NCBI GenBank assembly: GCA_018401555.1
Contig: JAGYKP010000092.1
Coordinates: forward strand, 32,065 to 96,064
Length of the DNA stretch: 64,000 bases
From: Halomonas sp.
Lineage (GTDB): Bacteria > Pseudomonadota > Gammaproteobacteria > Pseudomonadales > Halomonadaceae
Direction of reading: 5' to 3'
Shown one piece after another: positions 52,034-61,073 of this stretch. Each line of letters opens with the position of its first letter. The stretch's first letter is position 1. The notes under the pieces are model-generated. The model worked only from the letters and a program-made list of their open reading frames with translations. It did not search any database and was not told the origin of the DNA. The position numbers and the translations under genes were made by a program.

Positions 52034-52796
52034 TTACCAGCCGCCGGACGCACCGCCGCCACCGAAGCCGCCGCCGCCTCCGCCGAAACCACCCCCGCCA
52101 CCGAAGCCGCCACCACCGCGCGAGCCGCCGCCCAGGGCACCACCCAGCAGCATGCCGCCCAGCAGGCCGCCGCGACCACCGCGCACCAGGCTCATGACGA
52201 TCACGAACAGCACGAAGAAGAGAATCGATGCCGGCCCCCTGGGGCCCTGCTCTCCGGCCGTGGCGCCGGAGGTGGCGCTGGTATCCATGGGCTCGCCACC
52301 CAGGTATACCCGGATCATCGCCGCCACGCCCTCGCTGATGCCGCGGGCATAGTCACCCTCGCGGAAGGCCGGCGTCAGGGTCTGGTTGATGATCGCCGAG
52401 GACTGGGCGTCGGTCAGGCGACCCTCGAGGCCGTAGCCGACCTCGATGCGCACCTTGCGCTCGTTGGGCGCGACGATCAGCAGGGCGCCGTTGTCTTCCT
52501 CCGCCTGGCCGATGCCCCAGTGGCGACCCAGCTGGTAGCCATACTCCTCGATGGTGACGCCCTGCAGCTCCGGCAGGGTGGCCACCACCAGCTGCTCGGT
52601 GGTGGCCTCCTCGTGGGCCGCTGAGCTGCGCGCTCAGGCGTGACTCGGTGGCCGGGTCCAGCAGCTCGGCCTGGTCCACCACGCGGCCGGTCAGTTCGGG
52701 AAAGTCGAGCTCCTGTCCTTCACTCTCCCGGGCCTGGAGGCCGAGGGCCGTCGACAGCAGCAATGCCAGTAGCGGAATGCGCAGAAGATCGCTCAT
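52034..52796 (-). CDS. YgcG-like TPM-domain protein with Gly-rich tail, frameshifted
   Basis: About 253 residues. Signal peptide (LLRIPLLALLLSTALGLQA), TPM domain split by an indel near 52610 (TGRVVDQAELLDPATESRLS, then VTIEEYGYQLGRHWGIGQAE, NGALLIVAPNERKVRIEVGY), one membrane helix (ILFFVLFVIVMSLV) and a long glycine/phenylalanine tail (GGGGFGGGGGFGGG...) ending SGGW. This is the standard YgcG architecture. It follows the LemA gene with a 4-base overlap (ATGA), and the pair is conserved widely. Membrane-bound, tail probably periplasmic or surface. Confidence 0.87.
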
Positions 52797-53435
52797 TCAA
52801 ACTCCACCTGGGGGGCCTGGTCCGCGTTCTCGGTCGTGGCCTCGAAGCTCTCGCGCAGCGCCATGTCGCTGTAGAGGATGGTGTGCCAGAGGCGGCCGGG
52901 GAAGGTGCGGATCTCGGTGTTGTAGCGCTCGACCGCGGTGATGTAGTCGCGGCGCGCCACGGCGATGCGGTTCTCGGTGCCCTCCAGCTGCGACTGCAGG
53001 GTCAGGAAGTTCTGGTTAGACTTCAGGTCGGGATAGCGCTCGGAGACCGCCATCAGCCGGCTCAGCGCGCCAGTCAGCTGCTGCTGGGCCTGCTCGAACT
53101 GGCGCATCTTCTGCGGGTCGTCCAGCGACTCGGCGTCGATCTGGACTCGAGTGGCCAGCTGGCCCGCGCCTCCACCGACGGGCGGGTCAGGGGTCTCCTC
53201 TGCTCTGGCGGGCGAATCCCTTGACCGTCTCGACCGGGATTGCCGGCACCAGGTCCGCGCGCCGCTGGTACTGGTTCTCCACCTGGGCCCAGGTGGACTT
53301 CACCTGTTCGTCATAGGTGGGGATGTTGTTGACGCCGCAACCCGTCAGCAGCACCGCCATGATCAGCACAAGGGCGAACCGCCAGACGCGAGGGTCGGGT
53401 AGCGTGGAGTGTCTCGTCGGCATGGGGGCAGTCAT
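52793..53435 (-). CDS. lemA: LemA family lipoprotein, frameshifted
   Basis: About 214 residues. The start frame has a signal peptide with lipobox VLLTGCG and the LemA opening VNNIPTYDEQVKSTWAQVEN, QYQRRADLVPAIPVETVKGF. The later frame has MRQFEQAQQQLTGALSRLMA, VSERYPDLKSNQNFLTLQSQ, LEGTENRIAVARRDY and TAVERYNTEIRTFPGRLWH, all canonical. Two indels between 53110 and 53210. LemA forms a helical bundle at the membrane and nearly always sits next to YgcG-type TPM proteins; its role is not settled. Confidence 0.88.
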
Positions 53436-53566
53436 CCTGTCGATGTGAGTCGATGTGAAGAGAAGACCTCCAAGGTACAGCTCAGGCTGATGGGAAGGAA
53501 GCGATGCATGGAGACACTTTCTCTGACCCGGTGTTTTCGGTCGACACTATTTTTTCGGTCGCAGCC

Positions 53567-53966
53567 TCAATCCGCCTGCGTCGAATTGATGCCTTCCTCG
53601 GCGGCGTCTTCGGCACCCTCCTCGACCATCTCCTGGGCTTCCTCCTGCTCCTCCGCAGAGGCTTCGGGCTTCACGAGGTCCTTGCTCCGCGACGGCCAGG
53701 GTCGCGGTGACGGCGTAATGGTCGGAATCGAGCACCTTCACTCGATCGAGGTCCACCAGATGGAAGCCGTCGGAGACGAACGGGTATCGCCATAGCGGCC
53801 ACCCCGCGTGGAAGGTGCTCAGCAGCTGTCCAGCCACGGCAGGGGCCTTCAGGTCGCTCAGGTCGGCGAACAGCCGGGTGGTGTCGGACCACGCGACATC
53901 ATTGAAGTCGCCGGTGCCGATCCAACGATTGTCCGAGTCCTCCTGGACGTGGCGGGCAACGAGCAT
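53567..53966 (-). pseudogene. C-terminal remnant of an endonuclease/exonuclease/phosphatase (EEP) protein
   Basis: Only the last third of a YafD-like EEP-family protein is present: WIGTGDFNDVAWSDTTRLFA with the conserved GDFND metal site, LSTFHAGWPLWRYPFVSDGF and LDSDHYAVTATLAV with the catalytic SDH. After an indel near 53690 an acidic tail follows (VKPEASAEEQEEAQEMVEEG) to a stop at 53567. No sequence for the N-terminal two thirds exists upstream, so this is a truncation and not just a frameshift. It lies at the boundary between core genes and the accessory OmpA region. Confidence 0.65.
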
Positions 53967-54382
53967 CAGCTAGGCATCGCGGACCAGGAGTCGGCTCGTT
54001 TCAGAATCTCTCGATGAGTGGGACACCCAAAAGCTTCTGCATGAGGTGCCAACGGGACTTCCGGAAAAGCAACGTGGAAAGGCCGGGCGCCTCTGTGTGC
54101 CGTCGTACAGATGATGGGGAGGTTGTTGTCCACACTGACGTCACCTGCCAGGAAGGTGGAAGCGTCCCATTACGGTTTGCCGTATTGACGCTTCACCGAT
54201 ACAGCGTTGTTCAACGAGGATGACGCCCCTTCCTGACCAGAACCATCCCAAGCACAGCGAACGCACGAGCTACCCCGCCGGTTATTCCTCAATCATCAAC
54301 ATCGTGAAGAAAACCGCGCTGGCGTCGTTGATGACAGACAGGCGGCATCTTGCTCGGGCAGTGCCGATTCTGGAGAACCGAT
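53967..54382. other. Intergenic region before the OmpA-family gene, no supported gene
   Basis: 416 bases with lower GC than the flanks. The 54014..54223 ORF (MSGTPKSFCMRCQRDF...) has no recognised pattern and weak codon bias, so I do not call it. The segment contains one strong structured hairpin (54159-54194). It probably carries the 3' end of a deletion that removed the EEP gene and the promoter of the OmpA-family gene. Confidence 0.5.
54159..54194. repeat. Nested inverted-repeat hairpin
   Basis: Outer arms GAAGCGTC / GACGCTTC and inner arms ACGG / CCGT around TTTG, separated by short AT-rich bulges. Both arm pairs are perfect. Could be a terminator, an operator or a remnant of a mobile-element end. 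Confidence 0.5.
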
Positions 54383-56141
54383 ATGAAACATCGCATGCGC
54401 CTTTTCAGGAAGCCCGCGGTCATTCTGGCCTCGCTGTCATTGATGAGCCCGAGCTTTGCCCAGACGTTCCAGCCAGTGGCTGCCGACACGGAGGTCATGT
54501 TACTCACTCAGCTTACGGAACCTGCTGGTATACAAGAGGAAGAAATCCTGCCGAGCTGTGGAAGCCGCCGACAAGGCCGAGGCAGACGCCCTGGCCGAGC
54601 AGGAGGCCGCCGACCAGGCGGAGGCCGACGCACTCTGGCCGGACAAGGAAGCCGCCGATCAAGGCCGAAGCAGAGGCCCTGGCCGAAGAGGAAGCCATCG
54701 CTCAGGCCAGGCAGAGGCCCGGGCGAAGAGGAGCCACGTCAGGCCGAAGAGGAAGCCGCCGATCAGGCCGAGGCAGAGGCCCTGGCCGAGCAGGAGGCCG
54801 CCACCAGGCCGAGGCAGAAGCACTGGCCAGAGCAGGAAGCCGACACGGCCGCGTCGAAGCAGAGGCCCTGGCTAAAGAAGAAGCCATCGCTCAGGCCGAG
54901 GCAGACGCCCAGGCCGAGAAGGAAGCCGCCGACAAGGCCGAGGCAGACGCCCTGGCCGAGCAGGAAGCCATCGATCAGGCTGCGACAAATACCGTCGCCG
55001 AGCAGGAGGCCATCGATAAGGCCGACGCAGAGGCGCTGGCCGAGCAGGAGGCCAGCGACAAGGCCGATGCGGAGGCCCTGGCCGAGGCCGAGGCGGATGC
55101 CCTGGCCGCAGTCGCAGACCTCGATACCCAGGAAGCCAGCATGTCGTCCGAAACGGTCGTGACCGCGGAGTCCACGCGGACCAGCGACGAGGAAGCCAAG
55201 GCCGTGCCGGCATCAGACGACGATGACGACGACAACCAGGTCTGGAAATACCTGGGAGCCGCGGCGGCGGTTGCCGTCGTCGGCGCCTTGATTCCCCAGC
55301 TCGGTGGCCGGGTCGTCGATAATCAAGGTGACCGCATGATCGTCGAGCGCGACGGCGACGTAGCGGTGGCGCAGGCGACGAGAACCCTGCTGTCGTCCCG
55401 GGGTCACCGAGACAACCGAGTACTTGACGATAACACCGCTCCACCATCAGCTGCAATGATGCAGAGCTGATCGCGACCATCTGGATTCGGCGGTTTCGGT
55501 CCCCAAGCACTCGCTATCTACCGATGGACGGTTATCGTGCTGATCGACGAAACGAACAAGGCCGATAGCTGGACATCTTCCGTCGATATTGAGGAATCCC
55601 TCCCTCCGCTGCGTTACGACCTGCCGGAAGATCGCTACGTGGTCGATTACCGGCGTGCGGATGAGAGCCCGTGCGCGGTATCAGCGGGGTACCGGTACAG
55701 GAGTTCGATCGCGTCTTCACGCTCCGCCAGGTACGCGAAAGTTCTCGCGTCCGGGCCATGATGCCGCGTGTCGATCTCGATGTTGTCCAGTTCGCTACCG
55801 GCTCCTCGGCGATCCAGTCCTCCGAGGCCAAAGCGCTGGTTCTGATGGGCAACACCATGGCCGAGGTCATCGAGGAGAACCCGAGTGAGATATTCCTGGT
55901 CGAGGGTCATTCCGATGCCGTGGGTTCGGACGTGATGAACCTCGCACTGTCCGACCGGCGCGCAGAAGCCGTCGCCCTGGCACTGACCGAATACTTCGCC
56001 ATTCCCCCGGAAAACCTGATCGTTCAGGGCTATGGTGAGCGCTATCTGAAAGTGGATACCCAGGGGCCCAGCCAGGAAAACCGGCGGGCCAGCGTCAGGC
56101 GAATCACCCCGCTGATCGATGCCGGGCAGGTCAGCCTCTGA
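54383..56141 (+). CDS. OmpA-family protein with Ala/Glu-rich 14-residue repeats, multiply frameshifted
   Basis: About 585 residues if read through. Signal peptide (MRLFRKPAVILASLSLMSPS...A). Then come about 12 copies of a 14-residue Ala/Glu repeat of the type AEADALAEQEAADK, predicted to be one long helix, and an acidic break (SDDDDDDNQVW). A short Gly/Ala hydrophobic stretch (YLGAAAAVAVVGALIPQLGG), a repeat-like VVDNQGDRMIVERDGDV region and a C-terminal OmpA peptidoglycan-binding domain (VVQFATGSSAIQSSEAKALV, IFLVEGHSDAVGSDVMNLAL, SDRRAEAVALALTEYFAIPP, NLIVQGYGERYLKVDTQGPS) follow. It anchors to the cell wall and spans the periplasm. Many indels, mainly in the repeats. The architecture recalls Rhodobacterales OmpA proteins, so transfer is possible. 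Confidence 0.82.
54570..55115 (+). repeat. Degenerate 42-base tandem repeats encoding Ala/Glu heptads
   Basis: Repeats of the pattern GCCGAGGCAGACGCCCTGG followed by CCGAGCAGGAAGCC and a variable GCC/ATC-GAT/GCT-CAG/AAG end. Each 42-base unit encodes 14 residues. Several units have lost or gained one base, which breaks the frame of the OmpA-family gene in this segment. Confidence 0.8.
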
Positions 56142-56161
56142 CCAGCCGGCCCCGCGCGGCA

Positions 56162-57086
56162 TCACGTTCGTTCAGCGAAGCGCCAGCGTCTCCAGCACCG
56201 TGGCAAAGCTGCCGGCGCTCCAGTCCCTCCCAGAGGCCTCAGCGGGCGGCGGCGGGCTGGGCGACGCGGATCGAGGCCCGGCAGGCTCCCGCCGCGGTAG
56301 CCACCACGCGCAGACTGCCGCGCTCGTGCCGGCGGAACAGCGCCCACAGCGGCTCGAGCCGCTGGCTCGAGAGGCGCAGTGGCCTCCCGCGGCATCGGCC
56401 GGCCCGGGCGGCGCGGGTGATGGCCAGGGCGGTCTCGGGGAACAGGCCGCCGATCACCGAGTACCAGGCCTCGCAGCCGGCATTCAGCCCGGTGGCGGCA
56501 AAGGCGTCGCCGCTGACGCCGATCGTCACCTCGGGTGGCACCAGGACGCGCAGCCGCGCGACGCGCTCGCGGGCGGCCGCCAGTGGCTCAGGCGGGCACG
56601 GGAATCGCGATGGATGGGCCACGCTGGGCCAGCCTCGGCAATGCGCCCATGCAGCTCGTCGCTGAAGGTGAAGTGGGTAGTGCCGGGATTGTCGTAGACG
56701 CACAGCGGTACCGAGAGCCGGGCGGAGACGGCGTCATAGAGGCCGAAGACCTCCGCGTCGGTCAGCGGCTGATAGGACATCGGTGCCAGCAGCACCGCGC
56801 TGGCCCCCGCCGCTTCGGCGTCCTCGGCCAGGGCCAACACATCGCGGGTGCGCAGGGCACTGATGCCCACGATCACCGGCACGTTGCCGGCATTCTGCAC
56901 GGCCAGCCTGGCGATGCGCGCGCGTTCGGCGTGGCCGAGGTAGGCGTAGCTGCCCGTGGAGCCGAGCGCCCCGATGGAGTCGACACCCCCAGCCACCAGC
57001 CTCTCGACCAGGCGGACGAATGCCGCCTCGTCGATGGCGCTCTCGTTCATGGGCGTCAACGGAAAGGCACTCAGGCCGGTGAGCAT
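56162..57086 (-). CDS. DapA/dihydrodipicolinate synthase-family aldolase, frameshifted
   Basis: About 300 residues, (beta/alpha)8 Schiff-base aldolase family. It opens LTGLSAFPLTPMNESAIDEA and VGGVDSIGALGSTGSYAYLG-like GVDSIGALGSTGSYAYL, then VIVGISALRTRDVLALAEDA, LLAPMSYQPLTDAEVFGLYD and the proton-relay Tyr in LCVYDNPGTTHFTFSDEL. The region with the catalytic Lys falls where the frame changes near 56600 and cannot be read securely. The second frame gives VTIGVSGDAFAATGLNAGCE, the family's back-end glycine-rich loop. Another shift is near 56390. Not likely to be the housekeeping DapA; the substrate (pyruvate plus an aldehyde or sugar acid) is unknown. Confidence 0.78.
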
Positions 57087-57216
57087 CGGCTGAACTCTCC
57101 TGGTCTCGGGCAGCCGGGGCGGTGACTCGGCTCGGGAGGTATGCCACGGCGGAGACTCGGCACACGTTTCGCATCGCCGGGCCCGCGCGAGCGAGAGGAT
57201 GACCGCCAGCCTGAAG

Positions 57217-57570
57217 CCACGTGAAGGGCGGCTGAGAATGGCGAGACCCGGCCGATACGACCGAGCTGGCCCCGCGCCTGCGGGACGCTGCGCGTGCGGA
57301 CTGCGCGGCGAGGCCGTGCCGATCACCCACCGGCAGGCCGCCGAGGCGCTGGGGCTGACCCTGCCGGGCACCATCCTGGCGCGACCGCCCTGGCCCTGGA
57401 GGCGCTGATGCGCGGGGACGTCGCCGACCGGCCGGATGACCGCCGCCCTGGTGGTCAGCCGCCGTGGCGACCCGCCCCGGCAGGGCTTCTTCGAGCTGGC
57501 CGTGGCGCTCGGGCGCTTTCCCACCGACCCGGCCGAGCGATGGGGCGGCCTAATCGGCTGGGAAGCTTGA
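57217..57570 (+). CDS. Hypothetical protein (~115 aa), frameshifted
   Basis: No single ORF covers it, but conserved-looking segments with coding-type base bias follow each other in different frames: ELAPRLRDAARADC, VPITHRQAAEALGLTLPGTI, ALALEALMRGDVA, MTAALVVSRRGDPPRQGFFE and LAVALGRFPTDPAERWGGLI, ending GWEA at 57570. The pattern, a short N-terminal helix, a winged-helix-like THRQAAEALGL segment and a closing GFF-LGRFP motif, gives no family I can name. The start is approximate. Divergent from the DapA-like gene. Confidence 0.45.
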
Positions 57571-57627
57571 CCGGGTCATGGCGTCGCTACGATGGGTGAG
57601 CCGTGACGTCACCTGGTGGCGGGGCAG

Positions 57628-57915
57628 TCACTTGAAGCGCGCGCGGGCCTTCTCGAAGGCGTCGCTCAGCGAATCCCAGGCCCGCTCGGCCCCGGCGCGG
57701 ATATCGTCCCAGGCGTCGTCGCCGGCCTCGCGCATCTCCTCCAGCTTCTGGCGCACCTCCTCGCGCTTGGCCTCCAGGCGCTCGGCTTCCTTCTCCCGCT
57801 CGATGCGGGCATCGGCGTCGGCACCGCGGGCCTGGGCCCTCAGCTTGTCGATCTCCGCCTGCCACTCGTCCAGCTTGGCGCGCAGCTTCTGTTCGTAGGC
57901 TTCTCGATTGCTCAT
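57628..57915 (-). CDS. Small coiled-coil protein, hypothetical
   Basis: 95-residue, highly charged protein: EAYEQKLRAKLDEWQAEIDK, LRAQARGADADARIEREKEA, ERLEAKREEVRQKLEEMREA and WDSLSDAFEKARARFK. A long amphipathic helix is predicted, like the sll1863/apolipoprotein-type stress proteins found in salt-stress regulons; I cannot assign a function. No signal peptide, so cytosolic. Its ATG overlaps the stop of the monooxygenase-like gene (ATGA), so the two are co-translated. Intact. Confidence 0.82.
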   Translation of the reverse strand: MSNREAYEQKLRAKLDEWQAEIDKLRAQARGADADARIEREKEAERLEAKREEVRQKLEEMREAGDDAWDDIRAGAERAWDSLSDAFEKARARFK

Positions 57916-58253
57916 GCGTCACTCTCCTCGTTGTCGACGGTCTGGATGACCTCGAATCCCTCGAAGCTCGGCGGACCCAGGTAGAGCCCCTCGCGCTTGC
58001 TCTGGCCGGCGCTGGCGTGGGCCTTGCGGAATGCCTCGGAACGGGTCCAGGCCTCGAAGTCCTCCCGCGAGCGCCACACGGTATGGGAAGCATAGAGCAT
58101 GTGATCCTCGCGCTCCGGTCCGCGCAGCATATGGAAGGCGACGAAGCCGGGCAGGCCCTGCAGGTGGATCTCGCGCTCCAGCCAGATCTGCTCGAACTCC
58201 TCCGTGCGCTCGGGGTTGACCCGGAAACGGTTCATGGCGATGTACACGGGCAT
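57912..58253 (-). CDS. Antibiotic biosynthesis monooxygenase (ABM)/IsdG-HmoA-like protein
   Basis: 113-residue dimeric alpha/beta-barrel protein. It opens MPVYIAMNRFRVNPERTEEF, then EQIWLEREIHLQGLPGFVAF and HMLRGPEREDHMLYASHTVW with RSREDFEAWTRSEAFRKAHA. The NRF near the start and W/H residues resemble haem-degrading HmoA-type enzymes, but an unspecific ABM role cannot be excluded. Start at ATG 58253 (AGGAG upstream); the track start at 58469 is too early. Operon with the coiled-coil gene. Intact. Confidence 0.85.
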   Translation of the reverse strand: MPVYIAMNRFRVNPERTEEFEQIWLEREIHLQGLPGFVAFHMLRGPEREDHMLYASHTVWRSREDFEAWTRSEAFRKAHASAGQSKREGLYLGPPSFEGFEVIQTVDNEESDA

Positions 58254-58453
58254 CTCCTGTCGGGGGTGGCAAGGTCTTCTCGACGATGACAGCTCCCACC
58301 TTGGCGGGACAAGGCCGCCGCAGCCTCCGCCATCCTTGTCGATATCGCCATGCTGCGTCACGCTGGGGGAGCCGACAGGTGATCGCGCACCCACCGGCGG
58401 CGACCGGGCGCCGGTAACGACCCACCACTTCGTAGCAGTCTGGCGGAGGATGC

Positions 58454-59809
58454 ATGATGAGGCTATCAAGCACGGGGTTCGCGATCCTGGGGGCCGGGCT
58501 GATCGCGATCAGCTACGGTCTCGCCCGTTTCGCCTTCGGGCTCTTCGTCCCGCCGATCCGCGACGAGCTGGGCCTCTCCTCCTACGTGATCGGCATCATC
58601 GGCTCGCTGCCGCTGATCAGCTTCCTGCTGGCCACCGCGGTGGCGCCCCTGATCACCGACCGCCTCGGTGCCCGCTACACGGCGGTGCTCTCCGGCGGCT
58701 TCGGCGTCGCCGGCTCATGCTGATCAGCCGAGCCACGGGCCCGATGATGCTGGGCTCGGGGGTGTTCGCCTGCGGCATCTGCACCGGCCTGATAGATGCC
58801 GCGCTCACCACCGCCGCCATGCAGGCGGCGGTGCGGCGCTCGTTGCACGGGCGGGTCAGCTCGGTGATGAACGCGGGAACCAGCATCGGTGTGGTCGTGG
58901 CCGTGCCCACGGTGCTGTTCATGGTCGGTGCCTGGCGCCTCGCCTACCTCTCCTTCGCCGTCATGGCCGGCCTCGGCGTGATCGCCGCCTGGCTCTTCCT
59001 GCCCTGGCGGTCTGGCACGCCGGCGGATGCTGGCCGACCCGCCGCCGCTCAACGAGCTGCCCTGGTCACGCCTGGTCCGGCTCACGCTGTTCGCCTTCGT
59101 GATGGGCTTCGTCTCCGCCGCCTACTGGATCTTTGCCCCCGACCTGGTGGTAACCCTCGGCGAGCTGCCCGCCAGCGCCACCGCCTGGTTGTGGCTGGCG
59201 GTGGGCGTCGCCGGCTCGGCGGCGCCGTAGGGCTGACCTGGCGGATCGCAATAACCGCCGATCACCCAGGCGCTGATGCTGATGATGCTGTCAGCCAGCC
59301 TGGCCCTGCTGGCCGCCAGCCCGTCCCTTCCATTGCTGACGGCCTTCTCCGCCCTGGTATTCGGCCTGGCCTACATGAGCCTGACCGGGCTGTACCTGAT
59401 GACCGGCATCCGCCTGCTTCCCGGCCGGCTCTCGGTGGGGCCGGTGCTGCCCTTCATGGCGGTATCGCTTGGCCAGGCGACCGGCTCGCCGGTGGTCGGC
59501 GTGCTGGTGGATGGCTTCGGCTATGCCGATGCGTTCGCCATGTTCGCCGCGCTGGGCATCCTGGTGGCCAGTGCTCTCGCCCTTCTACCCGGGCGCCATC
59601 GCCCAGGCCGAAGAAGAGGAGGCCGCCGAGGAAGATACCGGCCTCCAGGCGGCCTACGACCACCAGCTCCAGAACGAGGAGGGCGAGCCGCTGGAGGACC
59701 CCCTCGAGGAGGAGGAAGAGCAGCCCGCCGCCATCCTCCTGAGCGGCCCGGCGGCCGGGCGCTCGCCCGGCCACGCCATGTCTGGTTCGACGTTAGTTCC
59801 TGGATTTAG
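58454..59809 (+). CDS. MFS transporter, frameshifted
   Basis: About 400-450 residues, major facilitator of the YbfB/CynX-like kind. N-terminal half: SYGLARFAFGLFVPPIRDEL, IGIIGSLPLISFLLATAVAP, then in the next frame MLGSGVFACGICTGLIDAAL and SVMNAGTSIGVVVAVPTVLF. C-terminal half: SRLVRLTLFAFVMGFVSAAY, WLWLAVGVAGSAAP, MLMMLSASLALLAASPSLPL, LAYMSLTGLYLMTGIRLLPG and VDGFGYADAFAMFAALGILV. At least four indels (near 58720, 59020, 59225 and 59590). After the last helix, one frame gives an acidic tail (AQAEEEEAAEEDTG...), which may be the natural end. Substrate unknown. Confidence 0.82.
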
Positions 59810-59831
59810 AGTTGAAGCTATATCGCCCCCA

Positions 59832-61073
59832 TCATGTCTCGCCTTCCACCTCCTGACTTATCACCACCTGGTTTCTTCCCCCGTGCTTGCCGGCGTAGAG
59901 GGCGCGGTCGGCCTGCTGGATCAGGGCGTCCAGGTCGGTCTCCTCGTCGAGCACTCCGGCGATGCCGATGGTGACGGTCAGGCGGTGGTCGGGCATCGCT
60001 TCTATCTCCTTCAGCTCGCTGACCTTCCTCTGCAGGCGTTCCGCCACCATCTGCGCGTCCTTCGGGTGGGTGTCCGGCAGGGCGACGATGAACTCCTCGC
60101 CGCCGAAGCGGCCGATCACGTCCTGGGGCCGCAGGGAGTGCTTGCAGGTCTCCGCGATGGCGGCCAGCGCGCGGTCGCCCTGGCCGTGCCCCCAGGTATC
60201 GTTGATGGCCTTGAAGTGGTCCACATCGATCATGAACAGGCTGAAGGGCGCCTTCTCGTGCCGCGCGCGGCGCAGCAGCGCCTCGGCGCGCGCCATGAAG
60301 TGGCGGCGCGAGTCCAGGCCGGTCAGTGCATCCTGTTCGGCGACCTGGCGCAGTTGTGCCTCCAGCGACTTACGATGGGCGATCTCGTCCATCAGCTGGC
60401 GGTTCTGCACCCGCTCCTCCTCGAGCAGCGCGAACTGTGTCCGCTGCAGCCTTTCCAGGCGCAGCAGGGCGAAGAAGCCCACGGCGTTGGTCATCACCAG
60501 CAGCAGCCCGATGCGCAACACCACCACGGCCGGGGTATCGGTCATCACCACCGCCGCGGCCAGGAACCCCAGGTTGAGGTAGAGGCTGGCGAACGCCACC
60601 GCCGGCAGCAGGTTGGGTATCAGCAGGTAGAAGGCGATGGTGGCCACCACCAGCGCGGTGACCTGGGTGGCGAGGCTCTCGGGGCGCAGGAGCGCGATCA
60701 GGATGATGCCCGTCGCCAGTATCCACAGGGGCAGGGCGTGCAGCCACAGCCGGCGGCTGAAGTCGCCGAGGCGCCCGATCGCGACCGCGAGGGCCAGGCA
60801 GGCGACCACCACCACCAGGCGCATGGTGAGAAGCAGGGTGAGCTCGATGCCGGCGTCGAGGTAGTGGTAGTCGGAGATGGCGAACATGCCGAAGACCAGC
60901 GCCGCCACGCAGATCGCCACGCTAGACTCGAGGCGCACGCGGGGCGCGATCTCCCGGCGATAGCTCGCCTCCCTGGCCGGCTCCTGGAACTGGCCGGTGA
61001 GCCGGTGCAGCGGATAGCGTGGGGTGGGTGATGACAAGGGCCGTTCTCCCGGTCCTGGGGTAAACGATGGCAT
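59832..61073 (-). CDS. Membrane GGDEF diguanylate cyclase
   Basis: 413 residues. Six membrane helices between about residues 30 and 200 (VAICVAALVFGMFAISDYHY, LLLTMRLVVVVACLALAVAI, WLHALPLWILATGIILIALL, VTALVVATIAFYLLIPNLLP, FLAAAVVMT..., VVVLRIGLLLVMTNAVGFFA). A coiled linker leads to the GGDEF domain: DALTGLDSRRHFMARAEALL, IDVDHFKAINDTWGHGQGD and the active site RFGGEEFIVALPDTH. The inhibitory RXXD site is RPQD, 5 residues before GGEEF. It is expected to make c-di-GMP in response to an unknown membrane signal. Start at ATG 61073; ATG 61112 is possible. Intact. Confidence 0.93.
   Translation of the reverse strand: MPSFTPGPGERPLSSPTPRYPLHRLTGQFQEPAREASYRREIAPRVRLESSVAICVAALVFGMFAISDYHYLDAGIELTLLLTMRLVVVVACLALAVAIGRLGDFSRRLWLHALPLWILATGIILIALLRPESLATQVTALVVATIAFYLLIPNLLPAVAFASLYLNLGFLAAAVVMTDTPAVVVLRIGLLLVMTNAVGFFALLRLERLQRTQFALLEEERVQNRQLMDEIAHRKSLEAQLRQVAEQDALTGLDSRRHFMARAEALLRRARHEKAPFSLFMIDVDHFKAINDTWGHGQGDRALAAIAETCKHSLRPQDVIGRFGGEEFIVALPDTHPKDAQMVAERLQRKVSELKEIEAMPDHRLTVTIGIAGVLDEETDLDALIQQADRALYAGKHGGRNQVVISQEVEGET

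Noticed and set aside
54014-54223. 69-aa ORF MSGTPKSFCMRC...
   Set aside because: No recognised pattern, weak coding bias and overlap with a structured hairpin.
54570-55115. Repeat array as a possible CRISPR
   Set aside because: Repeats are degenerate, contiguous without spacers and encode Ala/Glu heptads; there are no cas genes.
59469-61031. 520-aa plus-strand ORF across the MFS 3' end and the GGDEF gene
   Set aside because: Most of it is antisense to an intact diguanylate cyclase; only the first part may be the MFS tail.
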